Positions 5,601-13,151 of a stretch of 14,881 nt of DNA are shown here, piece after piece. The stretch lies in NCBI GenBank assembly GCA_017453605.1, contig JAFTEP010000058.1, forward strand, positions 1-14,881. Direction: 5' to 3'. The translations under genes and the position numbers were made by a program. The DNA comes from Clostridia bacterium. GTDB lineage: Bacteria > Bacillota > Clostridia > Oscillospirales > SIG627. Each line of letters begins with the position of its first letter. Within the stretch, counting starts at the first letter, position 1. The notes under the pieces are model-generated. The model saw nothing but the letters and a program-made list of their open reading frames with translations. It had not been told where the DNA came from and searched no databases.

Positions 5601-7023
5601 CTCCTACCTTCGCAGAGCCCGTGAGTTCTGGAATGAGCAGGAGCTTGTCCCGGCGGGCTCAAGCATAATCATCGCGCTCTCGGGAGGAAAAGATTCCGTT
5701 TGCCTTTTAAGGCTCCTCGCTGCGGAACGCGAGACGCTCTCGCTGAAGCTTTTCGCCTGCCACGTCCACCACGGACTGAGAAAAAGCGCCGACGCGGAGC
5801 TCGAATTCTGCCGGAAGCTCTGCGAAAAGTTCGATGTCGGCTTCTATGAGTTCAGGGTCGACGCCGCGTCCCGCGCCGCGGAATTTTCCGTCGGCGTCGA
5901 GGAGGCGGGAAGACAGCTCAGATACGAGTGCTTCGAAAAACTCAAAAATTCACTCGGTGCGGATCTTGTCGCGACGGCTCACACCGCCTCCGACAACACG
6001 GAGACCGTAGTGATGAACCTTGTCCGCGGCGGCTCTCTCAGAGGTCTTTCGGGGATCCCTCCGAAAAGGGGATATATCGTCCGTCCGGTCCTGTGCTTCG
6101 ACAGCGCCGAAATAAAGGATATCCTCTCGCTATTCGGTCAGGATCACGTCACCGACGAGTCGAATCTCACTGGCTTTTTCAGAAGGAACCGCGTCAGAAG
6201 TTCCCTCATCCCTCTGATGAAAGAAGAAAATCCCGCGCTCGACAGGGTCGTTTTCGACAATTCGCTCAATATCAGAGAAGAAACAGAACTTTTAGAGGTC
6301 TTTCTTCGCCGGTCGCTCAAAGGCGCCGTCAGCGCGGATCTTATGAGCTGTGACAGGGAAGAGCTGAAAACAGTCTGCCGGGATCTCGATTCCGATGAGC
6401 CCGCAAGATTCTGGATCAGGATCGCATCTCAGGCGCTCGGAACGCCTTTTCCCGACAGCGAGCGTCAGAGATCGCTTGCCGCGGCGTGTCTGACGTCCGG
6501 CGCGGGGCGCGTTCTGCAGCTCTCGGACGGCGCCGTTCTGAAGATCGGTCAGAAGACCCTTCGCTTTATGAAAAGTGTTTCTTCGCCTTCATTTTGCGTG
6601 AAGATCCCCGAAGGAAAAACATCCCTGCCGTTTTCGGGCGCTTTGGTCACCCGTTCGGGAATAAAAAACGGCGTCAATTATAAAAATATTAACAAAATGC
6701 TTATGATTATGAAAATAAACCCTGATACAATAAAAGGTGAGGTTTGCGCGCGAAACCGCCTGCCGGGCGACAGTATTGTGATAAACTCCATGCACAAGAG
6801 CGCGAAAAAGCTCGTCTGCGACCTCAAACTCGATCCGGCGCTCAGGGACGCCTGGCCGGTCTTCTGCGACGAAGACGGCGTCATCTGGATCCCCGGCGTT
6901 GGTCTGAGCGACAGGGCAAGACCTGTTTCGGAAAGGTTTTTTGAATTGATTTTTGATCTTCCGCCCCTTTCGGGCTTACCGTCACAGACAACGGCGCCGT
7001 CAGTGCCGTCCAAAGGAGAGTGA
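5575..7023 (+). CDS. tilS: tRNA(Ile)-lysidine synthetase
   Basis: TilS uses ATP and lysine to convert C34 of the tRNA-Ile2 anticodon to lysidine, so that it reads AUA. The N-terminal PP-loop is SGGKDS (residues 36-41). HVHHGLR and TAHTASDNTET are further N-type ATP-pyrophosphatase family motifs, and RNRVRSSLIP closes that domain. The C-terminal substrate-binding domain is recognisable from RLPGDSI to WIPGVGLSDRARP. I chose TTG 5575 (482 residues) because a GAGG at 5561-5564 lies 10 bases before it. A TTG at 5539 would add 12 residues with no better site. The start lies within dnaB. Bases 6661-6740 are far richer in A+T than the rest of the gene and encode an N/K/I/M-rich linker between the central and C-terminal domains. 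No hpt gene follows, although tilS-hpt-ftsH is common in Bacillota. Confidence 0.93.
   Translation: MKNDTKRLDSYLRRAREFWNEQELVPAGSSIIIALSGGKDSVCLLRLLAAERETLSLKLFACHVHHGLRKSADAELEFCRKLCEKFDVGFYEFRVDAASRAAEFSVGVEEAGRQLRYECFEKLKNSLGADLVATAHTASDNTETVVMNLVRGGSLRGLSGIPPKRGYIVRPVLCFDSAEIKDILSLFGQDHVTDESNLTGFFRRNRVRSSLIPLMKEENPALDRVVFDNSLNIREETELLEVFLRRSLKGAVSADLMSCDREELKTVCRDLDSDEPARFWIRIASQALGTPFPDSERQRSLAAACLTSGAGRVLQLSDGAVLKIGQKTLRFMKSVSSPSFCVKIPEGKTSLPFSGALVTRSGIKNGVNYKNINKMLMIMKINPDTIKGEVCARNRLPGDSIVINSMHKSAKKLVCDLKLDPALRDAWPVFCDEDGVIWIPGVGLSDRARPVSERFFELIFDLPPLSGLPSQTTAPSVPSKGE
6723..6731 (+). promoter_or_regulatory. Possible extended -10 promoter inside tilS
   Basis: TGATACAAT is an extended -10 element (TG, one base, then TACAAT with five matches to TATAAT) inside the AT-rich stretch of tilS. 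No good -35 box is seen at 16-18 bases, which extended -10 promoters can tolerate. Initiation near 6738 would give ftsH its own transcript with a leader of about 295 bases. The call rests on sequence resemblance only. Confidence 0.3.
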
Positions 7024-7033
7024 TTGAACAGTT

Positions 7034-9064
7034 ATGAAAGAAAACACAAAGATCATCCTGATATACGGCGTGATCATCGCGATCATCCTCGTTCTCGCCA
7101 GCCTTCTTTTCGACGGCAGATCCGCCGATAAGGCGACCTACGGCGACATTCTGTCGATGATAAAAGAGGAAAAGCTGAAAAAAGACAGCGAGGTCGTTTA
7201 TTCGGACAGCAACAAGCTGACTCTCACACGCGAGGACGGCAAGAAATTTGAATTCACATTCCGCGACAGCTATCTGTTCTATGAGCGCGTCCTTCCCCTG
7301 CTCGAAAAGATGCAGTCCGCGGGCACGATAAAGCTCGACATCAGACAGCCCGAGAGCTTCCCATACTGGGTGATGCTGATCCCGTTCGTTCTGGTCATCC
7401 TCCTTCTGTTCTTCGCCTACCGCTTCGCGTTCCGCTCGGGATCGGGCGGAGGCGGCATCGGTCCGGGCAGGATCGGCGGCTTCGGCAAGGCGAGAGTAAA
7501 GATCGAGACCGATCAGAAGAAAAAAGTCCTCTTCGAGGACGTCGCGGGCGCAGACGAGGAGAAGGAGGAACTCAAGGAAGTCGTCGACTTTTTGAAAAAT
7601 CCCGTCAAGTTCACCGATCTCGGCGCCAAGATCCCGAGAGGCGTGCTTCTCGTCGGACCTCCCGGCACCGGCAAGACCCTTCTTGCAAAGGCTGTCGCCG
7701 GAGAGGCTGGCGTCCCGTTTTATTCGATCTCCGGTTCGGATTTCGTTGAGATGTACGTCGGCGTGGGCGCGTCAAGAGTCAGAGACCTCTTCGAGACCGC
7801 GAAAAAGAACTCCCCGAGCATCGTCTTCATCGACGAGATCGACGCTGTCGGCAGACACAGAGGCGCGGGTCTCGGCGGCGGACACGACGAGAGGGAACAG
7901 ACCCTCAACCAGCTTCTTGTCGAAATGGATGGCTTCGGGAGCAACGAGGGCGTCATCATCATGGCGGCGACCAACCGCCCCGACATCCTCGATCCGGCCC
8001 TTCTGAGGCCCGGACGCTTCGACAGACCGATCACCGTCAACTACCCCGACGTCAAGGGCAGGGAAGAGATCCTGAAGGTCCATTCCAAGGGCAAGCCCTT
8101 CGAGAAGGAAGTCGATCTCAAAAAGATCGCCTCCACCACCGTCGGATTCACCGGCGCGGATCTTGCGAACCTCCTGAACGAGGCGGCGCTTCTCGCCGCA
8201 AGGCGTTCAAAGAGGCTGATCGGCAACTCCGAGCTTGAAGAGGCCTCCCTGAAAGTTATGATGGGTCCTCAGAAGAAGAGCCGCGTCATGACCGAGAAGG
8301 ACAAGAAGATCACCGCTTATCACGAGGCGGGTCACGCAGTCGTTTCCAAATTTCTCGAGACCGCCGATCCCGTGCATCAGATCTCTATTATCGGCAGAGG
8401 AATGGCGGCGGGCTACACCGCGTATCAGCCGAAAGAGGACAAGGGGCACGTTTCCAAAAAGCAGATGGAGGAAATGATCGTCTCCCTGCTCGGAGGCAGA
8501 GTTTCCGAGAAGCTCATGCTCGACGACATCTGCTCCGGCGCGTCGAGCGACCTTGAACGCGCGACCGAGATCGCCAGAAAGATGGTCACTCAGTACGGAA
8601 TGAGCGACAGACTCGGACCGGTCGTCTACGGCAACACTCACGAAGAAGTCTTCCTCGGAAGGGATTTCGGAAGCACGCAGAACTATTCCGAAAGCATCGC
8701 CAGAGAGATCGACGAGGAGATCGAGCGCATCATCAAGACCGCGTTCGACCGCGCCGAGTCGATACTGAGCGAAAACCGTGACAAGCTGATCTTCGTCGCC
8801 GAGTATCTGATGAAGAACGAGATCATGGACGACGAGCAGTTCGAGCAGGCTATGCAGGACGGCGAACACACCTTCGAGGAGATCGAGGCGATCCGTTCCT
8901 CAAAGGCGAAAAAGAGCCTCGAGGAGAACGAGAAGCGCCGCGAAGAAGAAAGGCTCGCTCAGGAGCTCGCCGAGCAGGCCGCGCAGAACGCGGAAAAAGA
9001 AGATCCGCCAGTGGAGCCTCCCGTCGAAGCGCCGAACGATCAGACTCCCGGCAGCCCCGAGTGA
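7034..9064 (+). CDS. ftsH: ATP-dependent zinc metalloprotease FtsH
   Basis: This 676-residue membrane-bound hexameric AAA+ protease degrades misfolded membrane proteins and short-lived regulators. Membrane helices lie at about 6-26 and 111-131, enclosing a small extracytoplasmic domain, and a Gly-rich linker follows at 136-151. The AAA domain has Walker A GPPGTGKT (208-215, K214), Walker B VFIDEIDA (D267, E268) and the second region of homology ending RPGRFDR. The protease domain has the zinc site HEAGH (H430, E431, H434) and the third ligand D506 in SSDLERAT. The tail from about 620 is charged, then Pro/Glu-rich (EDPPVEPPVEAP), and looks disordered. AAAGGAG (7012-7018) is 15 bases before ATG, a long spacing, but no upstream in-frame start exists because TGA 7025-7027 blocks it. 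It is the last gene of the plus-strand operon. Confidence 0.97.
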   Translation: MKENTKIILIYGVIIAIILVLASLLFDGRSADKATYGDILSMIKEEKLKKDSEVVYSDSNKLTLTREDGKKFEFTFRDSYLFYERVLPLLEKMQSAGTIKLDIRQPESFPYWVMLIPFVLVILLLFFAYRFAFRSGSGGGGIGPGRIGGFGKARVKIETDQKKKVLFEDVAGADEEKEELKEVVDFLKNPVKFTDLGAKIPRGVLLVGPPGTGKTLLAKAVAGEAGVPFYSISGSDFVEMYVGVGASRVRDLFETAKKNSPSIVFIDEIDAVGRHRGAGLGGGHDEREQTLNQLLVEMDGFGSNEGVIIMAATNRPDILDPALLRPGRFDRPITVNYPDVKGREEILKVHSKGKPFEKEVDLKKIASTTVGFTGADLANLLNEAALLAARRSKRLIGNSELEEASLKVMMGPQKKSRVMTEKDKKITAYHEAGHAVVSKFLETADPVHQISIIGRGMAAGYTAYQPKEDKGHVSKKQMEEMIVSLLGGRVSEKLMLDDICSGASSDLERATEIARKMVTQYGMSDRLGPVVYGNTHEEVFLGRDFGSTQNYSESIAREIDEEIERIIKTAFDRAESILSENRDKLIFVAEYLMKNEIMDDEQFEQAMQDGEHTFEEIEAIRSSKAKKSLEENEKRREEERLAQELAEQAAQNAEKEDPPVEPPVEAPNDQTPGSPE

Positions 9065-9088
9065 TCCCGGAAATTTACTAAAAAATCA

Positions 9089-9122
9089 CGCCGCTTCCCC
9101 GACAATGGGGAAGCGGCGTTTT
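9089..9122. terminator. Bidirectional intrinsic terminator between convergent operons
   Basis: CGCCGCTTCCCC (9089-9100) and GGGGAAGCGGCG (9107-9118) form a perfect 12-base-pair stem with a GACAAT loop. TTTT follows on the plus strand. On the minus strand the stem is followed by TGA and then six T. It lies between the ends of ftsH (9064) and prmC (9145) and should stop transcription from both sides. Confidence 0.9.
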
Positions 9123-9144
9123 CTGATACTCACTATTAGCCGAT

Positions 9145-9954
9145 TTATTTTGAAACGTAATAAAACGCTCTGTCTCTGCCGCCGGCGTCCTTGAAGAACA
9201 GGGCCTCATTTCCAAAAAGAGCCGTCAGGCTTTTTTTCTGATCGAAGCCCGTCTCGCAGACGAAGGGCTTTTTTAATTCGTCGGCGAAAAGCTTTATGCG
9301 TCTGTAAAAATCGAGTCCGTCCTCGCCTCCGTCGAGCGCGAGGCGCGGTTCGCGCTTCACGTTTTCGGAGAGGTCTTCTATATCCCGCGACGGGATATAG
9401 GGCGGATTGCAGGCGAAGAGATCGGCGGGAATGTCGGGTTCGCAACTAATTAGATCGAGCTTTTTTGTTTTCAGTCTGTCGCAGACACCGAGGCGGAGAG
9501 CGTTTTCTTCAGTGAGAGCGAGCGCCGCGTCCGAAAAATCGACGGCGACGCAGAATGCGTCGGGGCGCGACAGGAGCACCGAGATCCCGACGCAGCCGCT
9601 CCCGCAGCAGAGATCGGCGAGAAGACCGTTTTCGGGAAGCTCCCTGACACAGAGCCCGACCAGGACCTCCGTGTCATCCCTCGGGATCAGAACGTTTTCG
9701 CGGCACAAAAAATCGTGCCCGCAAAATTCCCAGTGCCCGAGGTAATACTGGATCGGTTCTCCGCCGCAGAGCTTACGCGCGTCTTCGAGCACGGTCTTGT
9801 GATCCGGGAACGGGTCTTCCGAGAGGGCGAGGGAAGTGCCGAGCGATCTTTTTTCGCAGATCGCAGCCCATAAAAGAGAAAACGAAAAGAATCTTTCGCC
9901 GTCATTGTCGGAAAAGATCTTTTTTGTTTTCAGATAAAGCTCTCTTCCTGTCAT
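9145..9954 (-). CDS. prmC: Peptide chain release factor N5-glutamine methyltransferase PrmC (HemK)
   Basis: PrmC uses S-adenosylmethionine to methylate the glutamine of the GGQ motif in release factors RF1 and RF2, speeding translation termination. The 269-residue protein has an N-terminal helical release-factor-binding domain (about 1-85) with EPIQYYLGHWEF at 66-77 and PRDDTEVLV at 91-99. The Rossmann methyltransferase domain has motif I LADLCCGSGCVGI (112-124) and catalytic NPPYIPS (183-189), followed by EPRLALDGGEDGLDFYRRI (202-220). DLCCGSG replaces the more usual DLGTGSG but keeps the glycines. The start ATG overlaps the stop of the upstream DUF1385 gene by 4 bases (ATGA), which suggests coupled translation. 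It is the last gene of the minus-strand run. No prfA follows, although prfA is often adjacent to prmC. Confidence 0.95.
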   Translation of the reverse strand: MTGRELYLKTKKIFSDNDGERFFSFSLLWAAICEKRSLGTSLALSEDPFPDHKTVLEDARKLCGGEPIQYYLGHWEFCGHDFLCRENVLIPRDDTEVLVGLCVRELPENGLLADLCCGSGCVGISVLLSRPDAFCVAVDFSDAALALTEENALRLGVCDRLKTKKLDLISCEPDIPADLFACNPPYIPSRDIEDLSENVKREPRLALDGGEDGLDFYRRIKLFADELKKPFVCETGFDQKKSLTALFGNEALFFKDAGGRDRAFYYVSK

Positions 9955-11006
9955 TGAACGGGCTCTTCGGGATCCCCGTTTTCATTCTTTTCTCCTGCGG
10001 GATCCTCTTTTGATTCTTCTGAGTTGTTCCCGTTTTCCGCCGTCTCATCCGGCTCGGGCTGAGCGATACCTTTGAAAACGTCCTCTTCCGGAAATTCGCT
10101 TTCCAGCGCGGTCTTCAGCGCGACTATCGCGACTTCCATCATGGAGTCGTCCGGCTCTTTTGTCGTGATGAGCTGCATCCATTTTCCGGGCGCGGTGATT
10201 ATCCTGATGAAAAGATTGTCGTGCTTTCCGGCAAAGCGGATTATCTCATATCCGAGCCCCACCACTATCGGGAGCGTCAAAAGCTTGAGCGCGACGTAGA
10301 GAGCGGTGTTGTCCCTCGGGAGGAACAGACCTATCACGATCCCCACGAACATCATCAGAAACATGAAGCTCGTCCCGCATCTCGGATGGAGCCTCTTTTG
10401 TTTTCTGACGTTCTCGACGGTGAGTTCGAGCGAATTTTCGTAGCAGAAAATGCTCTTGTGCTCGGCGCCGTGATACATGAACACTCTCTTTATGTACGGG
10501 GTCAGAGATACGAGGATGATGTAGACAAGAAATATCGCGATCTTGATAAAGCCCTCAACTACGTTGCGGACGTATTCGACGTCGCCGACGAGCCAGTCCG
10601 AGATCAGTTTGGGAAGCCACATGAAGAGCGCAATCGCGAGAACGACGCCCAAAACCGCGCCGATCCCCGTGAAAACGGCGGTCGCCTTCTTGCCGAGGTG
10701 CTTGTTCAGCCAGCGGTCGAATGCGGTCTCCTCATCCTCTATCCCCATCGCGTCGGCGGCGAAATTGAGCGTCGAAAAACTCAAAATCATCGTTTCGACG
10801 AAGTTGACGACGCCTCTCACGACGTGTATCCCGAGGATCTTGTATTTGTCCTTCAGCGAGCGGTTCGGGTGGATGTCCCTGACGATCTCGCCGCTCTCTT
10901 TTCTGACGGCGGTGCAGTATCTCTTCGGGCCCTTCATCATGACCCCTTCGATCACGGCCTGTCCGCCGACCTTGCCGAGCCTGCAGTTCTTTTCATTTTT
11001 TGCCAT
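9951..11006 (-). CDS. yqhQ: DUF1385 (YqhQ-like) membrane protein
   Basis: The 351-residue protein has the DUF1385 hallmarks: GGQAVIEGVMMKGP at 14-27, YHGAEHK at 178-184 and HPRCGTSF at 207-214. Membrane segments are likely near 109-132, 153-171, 215-230 and 235-255, with a possible re-entrant or amphipathic segment at 58-80. The conserved His and Cys residues could bind a metal, but no biochemical function is established that I can name. Clostridia often place DUF1385 genes next to prmC and prfA, as here. The C-terminal tail from about 315 is acidic and low in complexity (EPDETAENGNNSEESKED) and probably disordered; it seems to be an addition beyond the family core. AAGGAA lies about 9 bases before ATG. 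It overlaps prmC by 4 bases and follows the lipoprotein gene after 36 bases. Confidence 0.88.
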   Translation of the reverse strand: MAKNEKNCRLGKVGGQAVIEGVMMKGPKRYCTAVRKESGEIVRDIHPNRSLKDKYKILGIHVVRGVVNFVETMILSFSTLNFAADAMGIEDEETAFDRWLNKHLGKKATAVFTGIGAVLGVVLAIALFMWLPKLISDWLVGDVEYVRNVVEGFIKIAIFLVYIILVSLTPYIKRVFMYHGAEHKSIFCYENSLELTVENVRKQKRLHPRCGTSFMFLMMFVGIVIGLFLPRDNTALYVALKLLTLPIVVGLGYEIIRFAGKHDNLFIRIITAPGKWMQLITTKEPDDSMMEVAIVALKTALESEFPEEDVFKGIAQPEPDETAENGNNSEESKEDPAGEKNENGDPEEPVQ

Positions 11007-11042
11007 ATCTTTTGTTCCTTTGGAAGCCTTATTATCTTTTAT

Positions 11043-12026
11043 TCACTGACCTTTGTTGAATGTCATGCTCTCCATGATCGCCTTCGCGTCCGAAAGGTGA
11101 AGCTCATATTTGTCGCTCTGCGCGGTGTACAGAAGCGTGTACGCGCTCCCTCCGCGGTAGACCGTCTTGTGCAGGAAGTGATACCTGGTGCCGCCGACAG
11201 AAGCCGTATATTCGGCGCACAGTCCGTTGTATCTGCCGTCGGTCGTCGTTTCGCTGAACTCTCCGACCACGTTCACTTCTCCCATCACCGCTCTCAGCTC
11301 CGGAAGATAGATCTTGTTCATATAGTCCTCAAGGGAGGTTATCGTGCTGTCGAGCGTCGACGCAGATCCCGTCAGAGTGCAGCCGTCGGAGGTCTTCAGC
11401 GCGATCAGACCGTCGTTTCTGATGAGTTCCCAGCCTTCCGGACATATAAGGGTGTATTCGATCGCGTCGTTTGTGACCCTGTCACCGTGAGAGAGGGGAG
11501 CTGCCTCGTTCGCCTCGGTGAATTTCAGGGTCCCGATGCTCGTTTCTATGAGCTTTCTGTACTGATCGAACTTGTCCTTCGGCGAACACAGCGTGAAAAT
11601 CACCTTACGGTTCCCGTCCGTGACGAAGCTCTGCATATATTCTAAAGTCTCTGTGTCCTCGCCGTTTATATAATCCGCGGTGTAGATCCAGCTTCTCGCC
11701 GAGATCGCGCCGCTCGTCAGCTTCACGTCGCGCGCGGTGACGGCGCAGTTTTTCAGACTTTCAGTCAGGGTCTTTTCGTATTCTTCGGCCGAAACGTCGT
11801 CCGGCGTCACAGATGGGATCCCGACAGTGAGATTGGTCGGCTCTCCCGAGCCGTATGTGAGCTGCGTTATGACGTCGTTCTGAACGAGCTCCCAGCCTTC
11901 GGGCTTGTCGAACGCGATGCCGAGAAAGCTGTTTTCGACTTTCAGATCTTCGGCGTTTGTGTTCGCGCACGCCGTCAGCGAGGCGACCGCACAGATAAAG
12001 AGCAGGATCGATATAAGTCTTTTCAC
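11043..12026 (-). CDS. Lipoprotein with two tandem PsbP/DUF1795-like repeats
   Basis: The 327-residue product begins MKRLISILLFICAVASLTAC, a lipoprotein signal peptide with lipobox LTAC and lipidated C20, so it should be anchored on the outer face of the membrane. The mature part looks like an internal duplication, about 37-170 and 188-323. Each half opens with a near-identical motif, FDKPEGWELVQND (39-51) and LICPEGWELIRND (193-205). A region ending in an EEYEKTL/LEDYMNKI helix follows, then strands, and each half closes with IGTLKF or MESMTF. The PEGWE motif, the strands and the closing segment recall small PsbP/DUF1795-type domains found in surface proteins; this is an inference. The function is unknown. 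The start is GTG 12026-12024 with AAGGAA about 9 bases upstream. It lies 27 bases after hemW and 36 before the DUF1385 gene. Confidence 0.8.
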   Translation of the reverse strand: MKRLISILLFICAVASLTACANTNAEDLKVENSFLGIAFDKPEGWELVQNDVITQLTYGSGEPTNLTVGIPSVTPDDVSAEEYEKTLTESLKNCAVTARDVKLTSGAISARSWIYTADYINGEDTETLEYMQSFVTDGNRKVIFTLCSPKDKFDQYRKLIETSIGTLKFTEANEAAPLSHGDRVTNDAIEYTLICPEGWELIRNDGLIALKTSDGCTLTGSASTLDSTITSLEDYMNKIYLPELRAVMGEVNVVGEFSETTTDGRYNGLCAEYTASVGGTRYHFLHKTVYRGGSAYTLLYTAQSDKYELHLSDAKAIMESMTFNKGQ

Positions 12027-12053
12027 TTTTCTTGTTCCTTTTTTAGTGGATTT

Positions 12054-13151
12054 TCAAATCAGCCGGGCGATCACGGAGTTTGAAACGAACATTCCCTCCG
12101 GCGTCAGCCAGAATCCTTCTTCGTCTTCTCCGGCAAGTCCGGCGCGCTTCAGTTCCGGCAGAAGGACGCCTGTTTTTTCAAGCGTTTTTTCTCCGCCGAG
12201 CGAGGCGAGCTTTTTATATTTTATCCCCGATCTCAGCCTCAGCGAAAAGATTATGTATTCTTCGAGCCGGTCGTTTTCTCCCGGCGTTTCCTCCGTGATC
12301 TTCAGTTCCCGCGCCGGTCGGGAAATAAATGCGTCAATATCCGGCTTTATATAATATCTTTCTTTGCCGTCGAAGCCGTGTGCTCCGGCACCGAAGCCGA
12401 AATATCTTTTGCCCGTCCAGTATTTGAGGTTGTGCCTCGATTCCTGCCCGGGACGTGCGAAATTCGACACTTCGTACTGCCTTATCCCCGCCGCTTCCAG
12501 CCTCTCACAGCAGTCGAGATACATTTTTCTCTGCTCGTCCTCGTCGGGGAGGTCGAGTTTTTTCAGCGGCGAGTCCTCTTTCAGCGTCAGACAGTAGCAG
12601 GAAAGGTGCGAAACGCCCGTTTCTATAAGTCCGTCGAGGGAAGCGCGAAAACTCCGTATTGTCTGAGAGGGCAGGCCGTATATCAGATCGGCGCTTATCC
12701 TCTCTATTCCGGCGGTTTTTGCCGCCGCTATCGTTTTCAGCGCCATCCGGGCGTCGTGGAGCCTGCCGATGAGTTTCAGCTCCCGGTCGTCGAGGCTCTG
12801 CACCCCGACGCTCAGTCTGTTGACTCCCGCTTCTTTCAGAGCCGATAGCGTCTTTTCGTCCTGACCGGTCGGATTGACTTCAGCCGTTATCTCGCAGTCT
12901 TCTGAGAGACTAAAGCTCTCTTTAAGTGCGCCGAGTATTTTTTTTATTCTTCCTGCACCCAAGAGAGACGGAGTCCCGCCCCCGAAATAGACCGTGTCCA
13001 CAGTCTCTTTTGAAGCGCTCTCTTTTATCTGACGGCACAGCGCTTCGGTGTAAGCGTCGATATCTTCAAGCCGCGTCGAGGAGAAGAAGTCGCAGTAAGC
13101 GCATCTTTTCGCGCAGAAGGGGAGGTGGATATATACGCCCGGCTCATTCAT
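12054..13151 (-). CDS. hemW: Radical SAM heme chaperone HemW
   Basis: This 365-residue radical SAM protein belongs to the HemN-like family. The iron-sulfur cluster cysteines are C13, C17 and C20 in PFCAKRCAYCDFF. SAM-binding GGGTP is at 57-61, and the HemW-type motif RHNLKYWTGKRYFGFGAGAHG lies around 239-259. True coproporphyrinogen dehydrogenase (HemN) has an additional Cys two residues after the third. Here that position is Phe22, which places the protein in the HemW class that binds and delivers heme rather than decarboxylating the porphyrin (family knowledge). The C-terminal HemN_C region is present (about 295-365). ATG 13151 overlaps the end of lepA by 8 bases, with no clear ribosome binding site, so translation is probably coupled to lepA. 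lepA-hemW is a conserved Bacillota pair. hrcA, often next, is absent. Confidence 0.93.
   Translation of the reverse strand: MNEPGVYIHLPFCAKRCAYCDFFSSTRLEDIDAYTEALCRQIKESASKETVDTVYFGGGTPSLLGAGRIKKILGALKESFSLSEDCEITAEVNPTGQDEKTLSALKEAGVNRLSVGVQSLDDRELKLIGRLHDARMALKTIAAAKTAGIERISADLIYGLPSQTIRSFRASLDGLIETGVSHLSCYCLTLKEDSPLKKLDLPDEDEQRKMYLDCCERLEAAGIRQYEVSNFARPGQESRHNLKYWTGKRYFGFGAGAHGFDGKERYYIKPDIDAFISRPARELKITEETPGENDRLEEYIIFSLRLRSGIKYKKLASLGGEKTLEKTGVLLPELKRAGLAGEDEEGFWLTPEGMFVSNSVIARLI

Noticed and set aside
8207..8869. 220-residue minus-strand open frame inside ftsH
   Set aside because: It lies opposite the conserved protease domain and is explained by third-position GC bias.
10221..11645. 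474-residue plus-strand open frame opposite the DUF1385 and lipoprotein genes
   Set aside because: It spans two well-supported minus-strand genes, has no ribosome binding site or recognisable domain, and is rich in Arg, Val and Asp as expected for an antisense shadow of GC-rich coding sequence.
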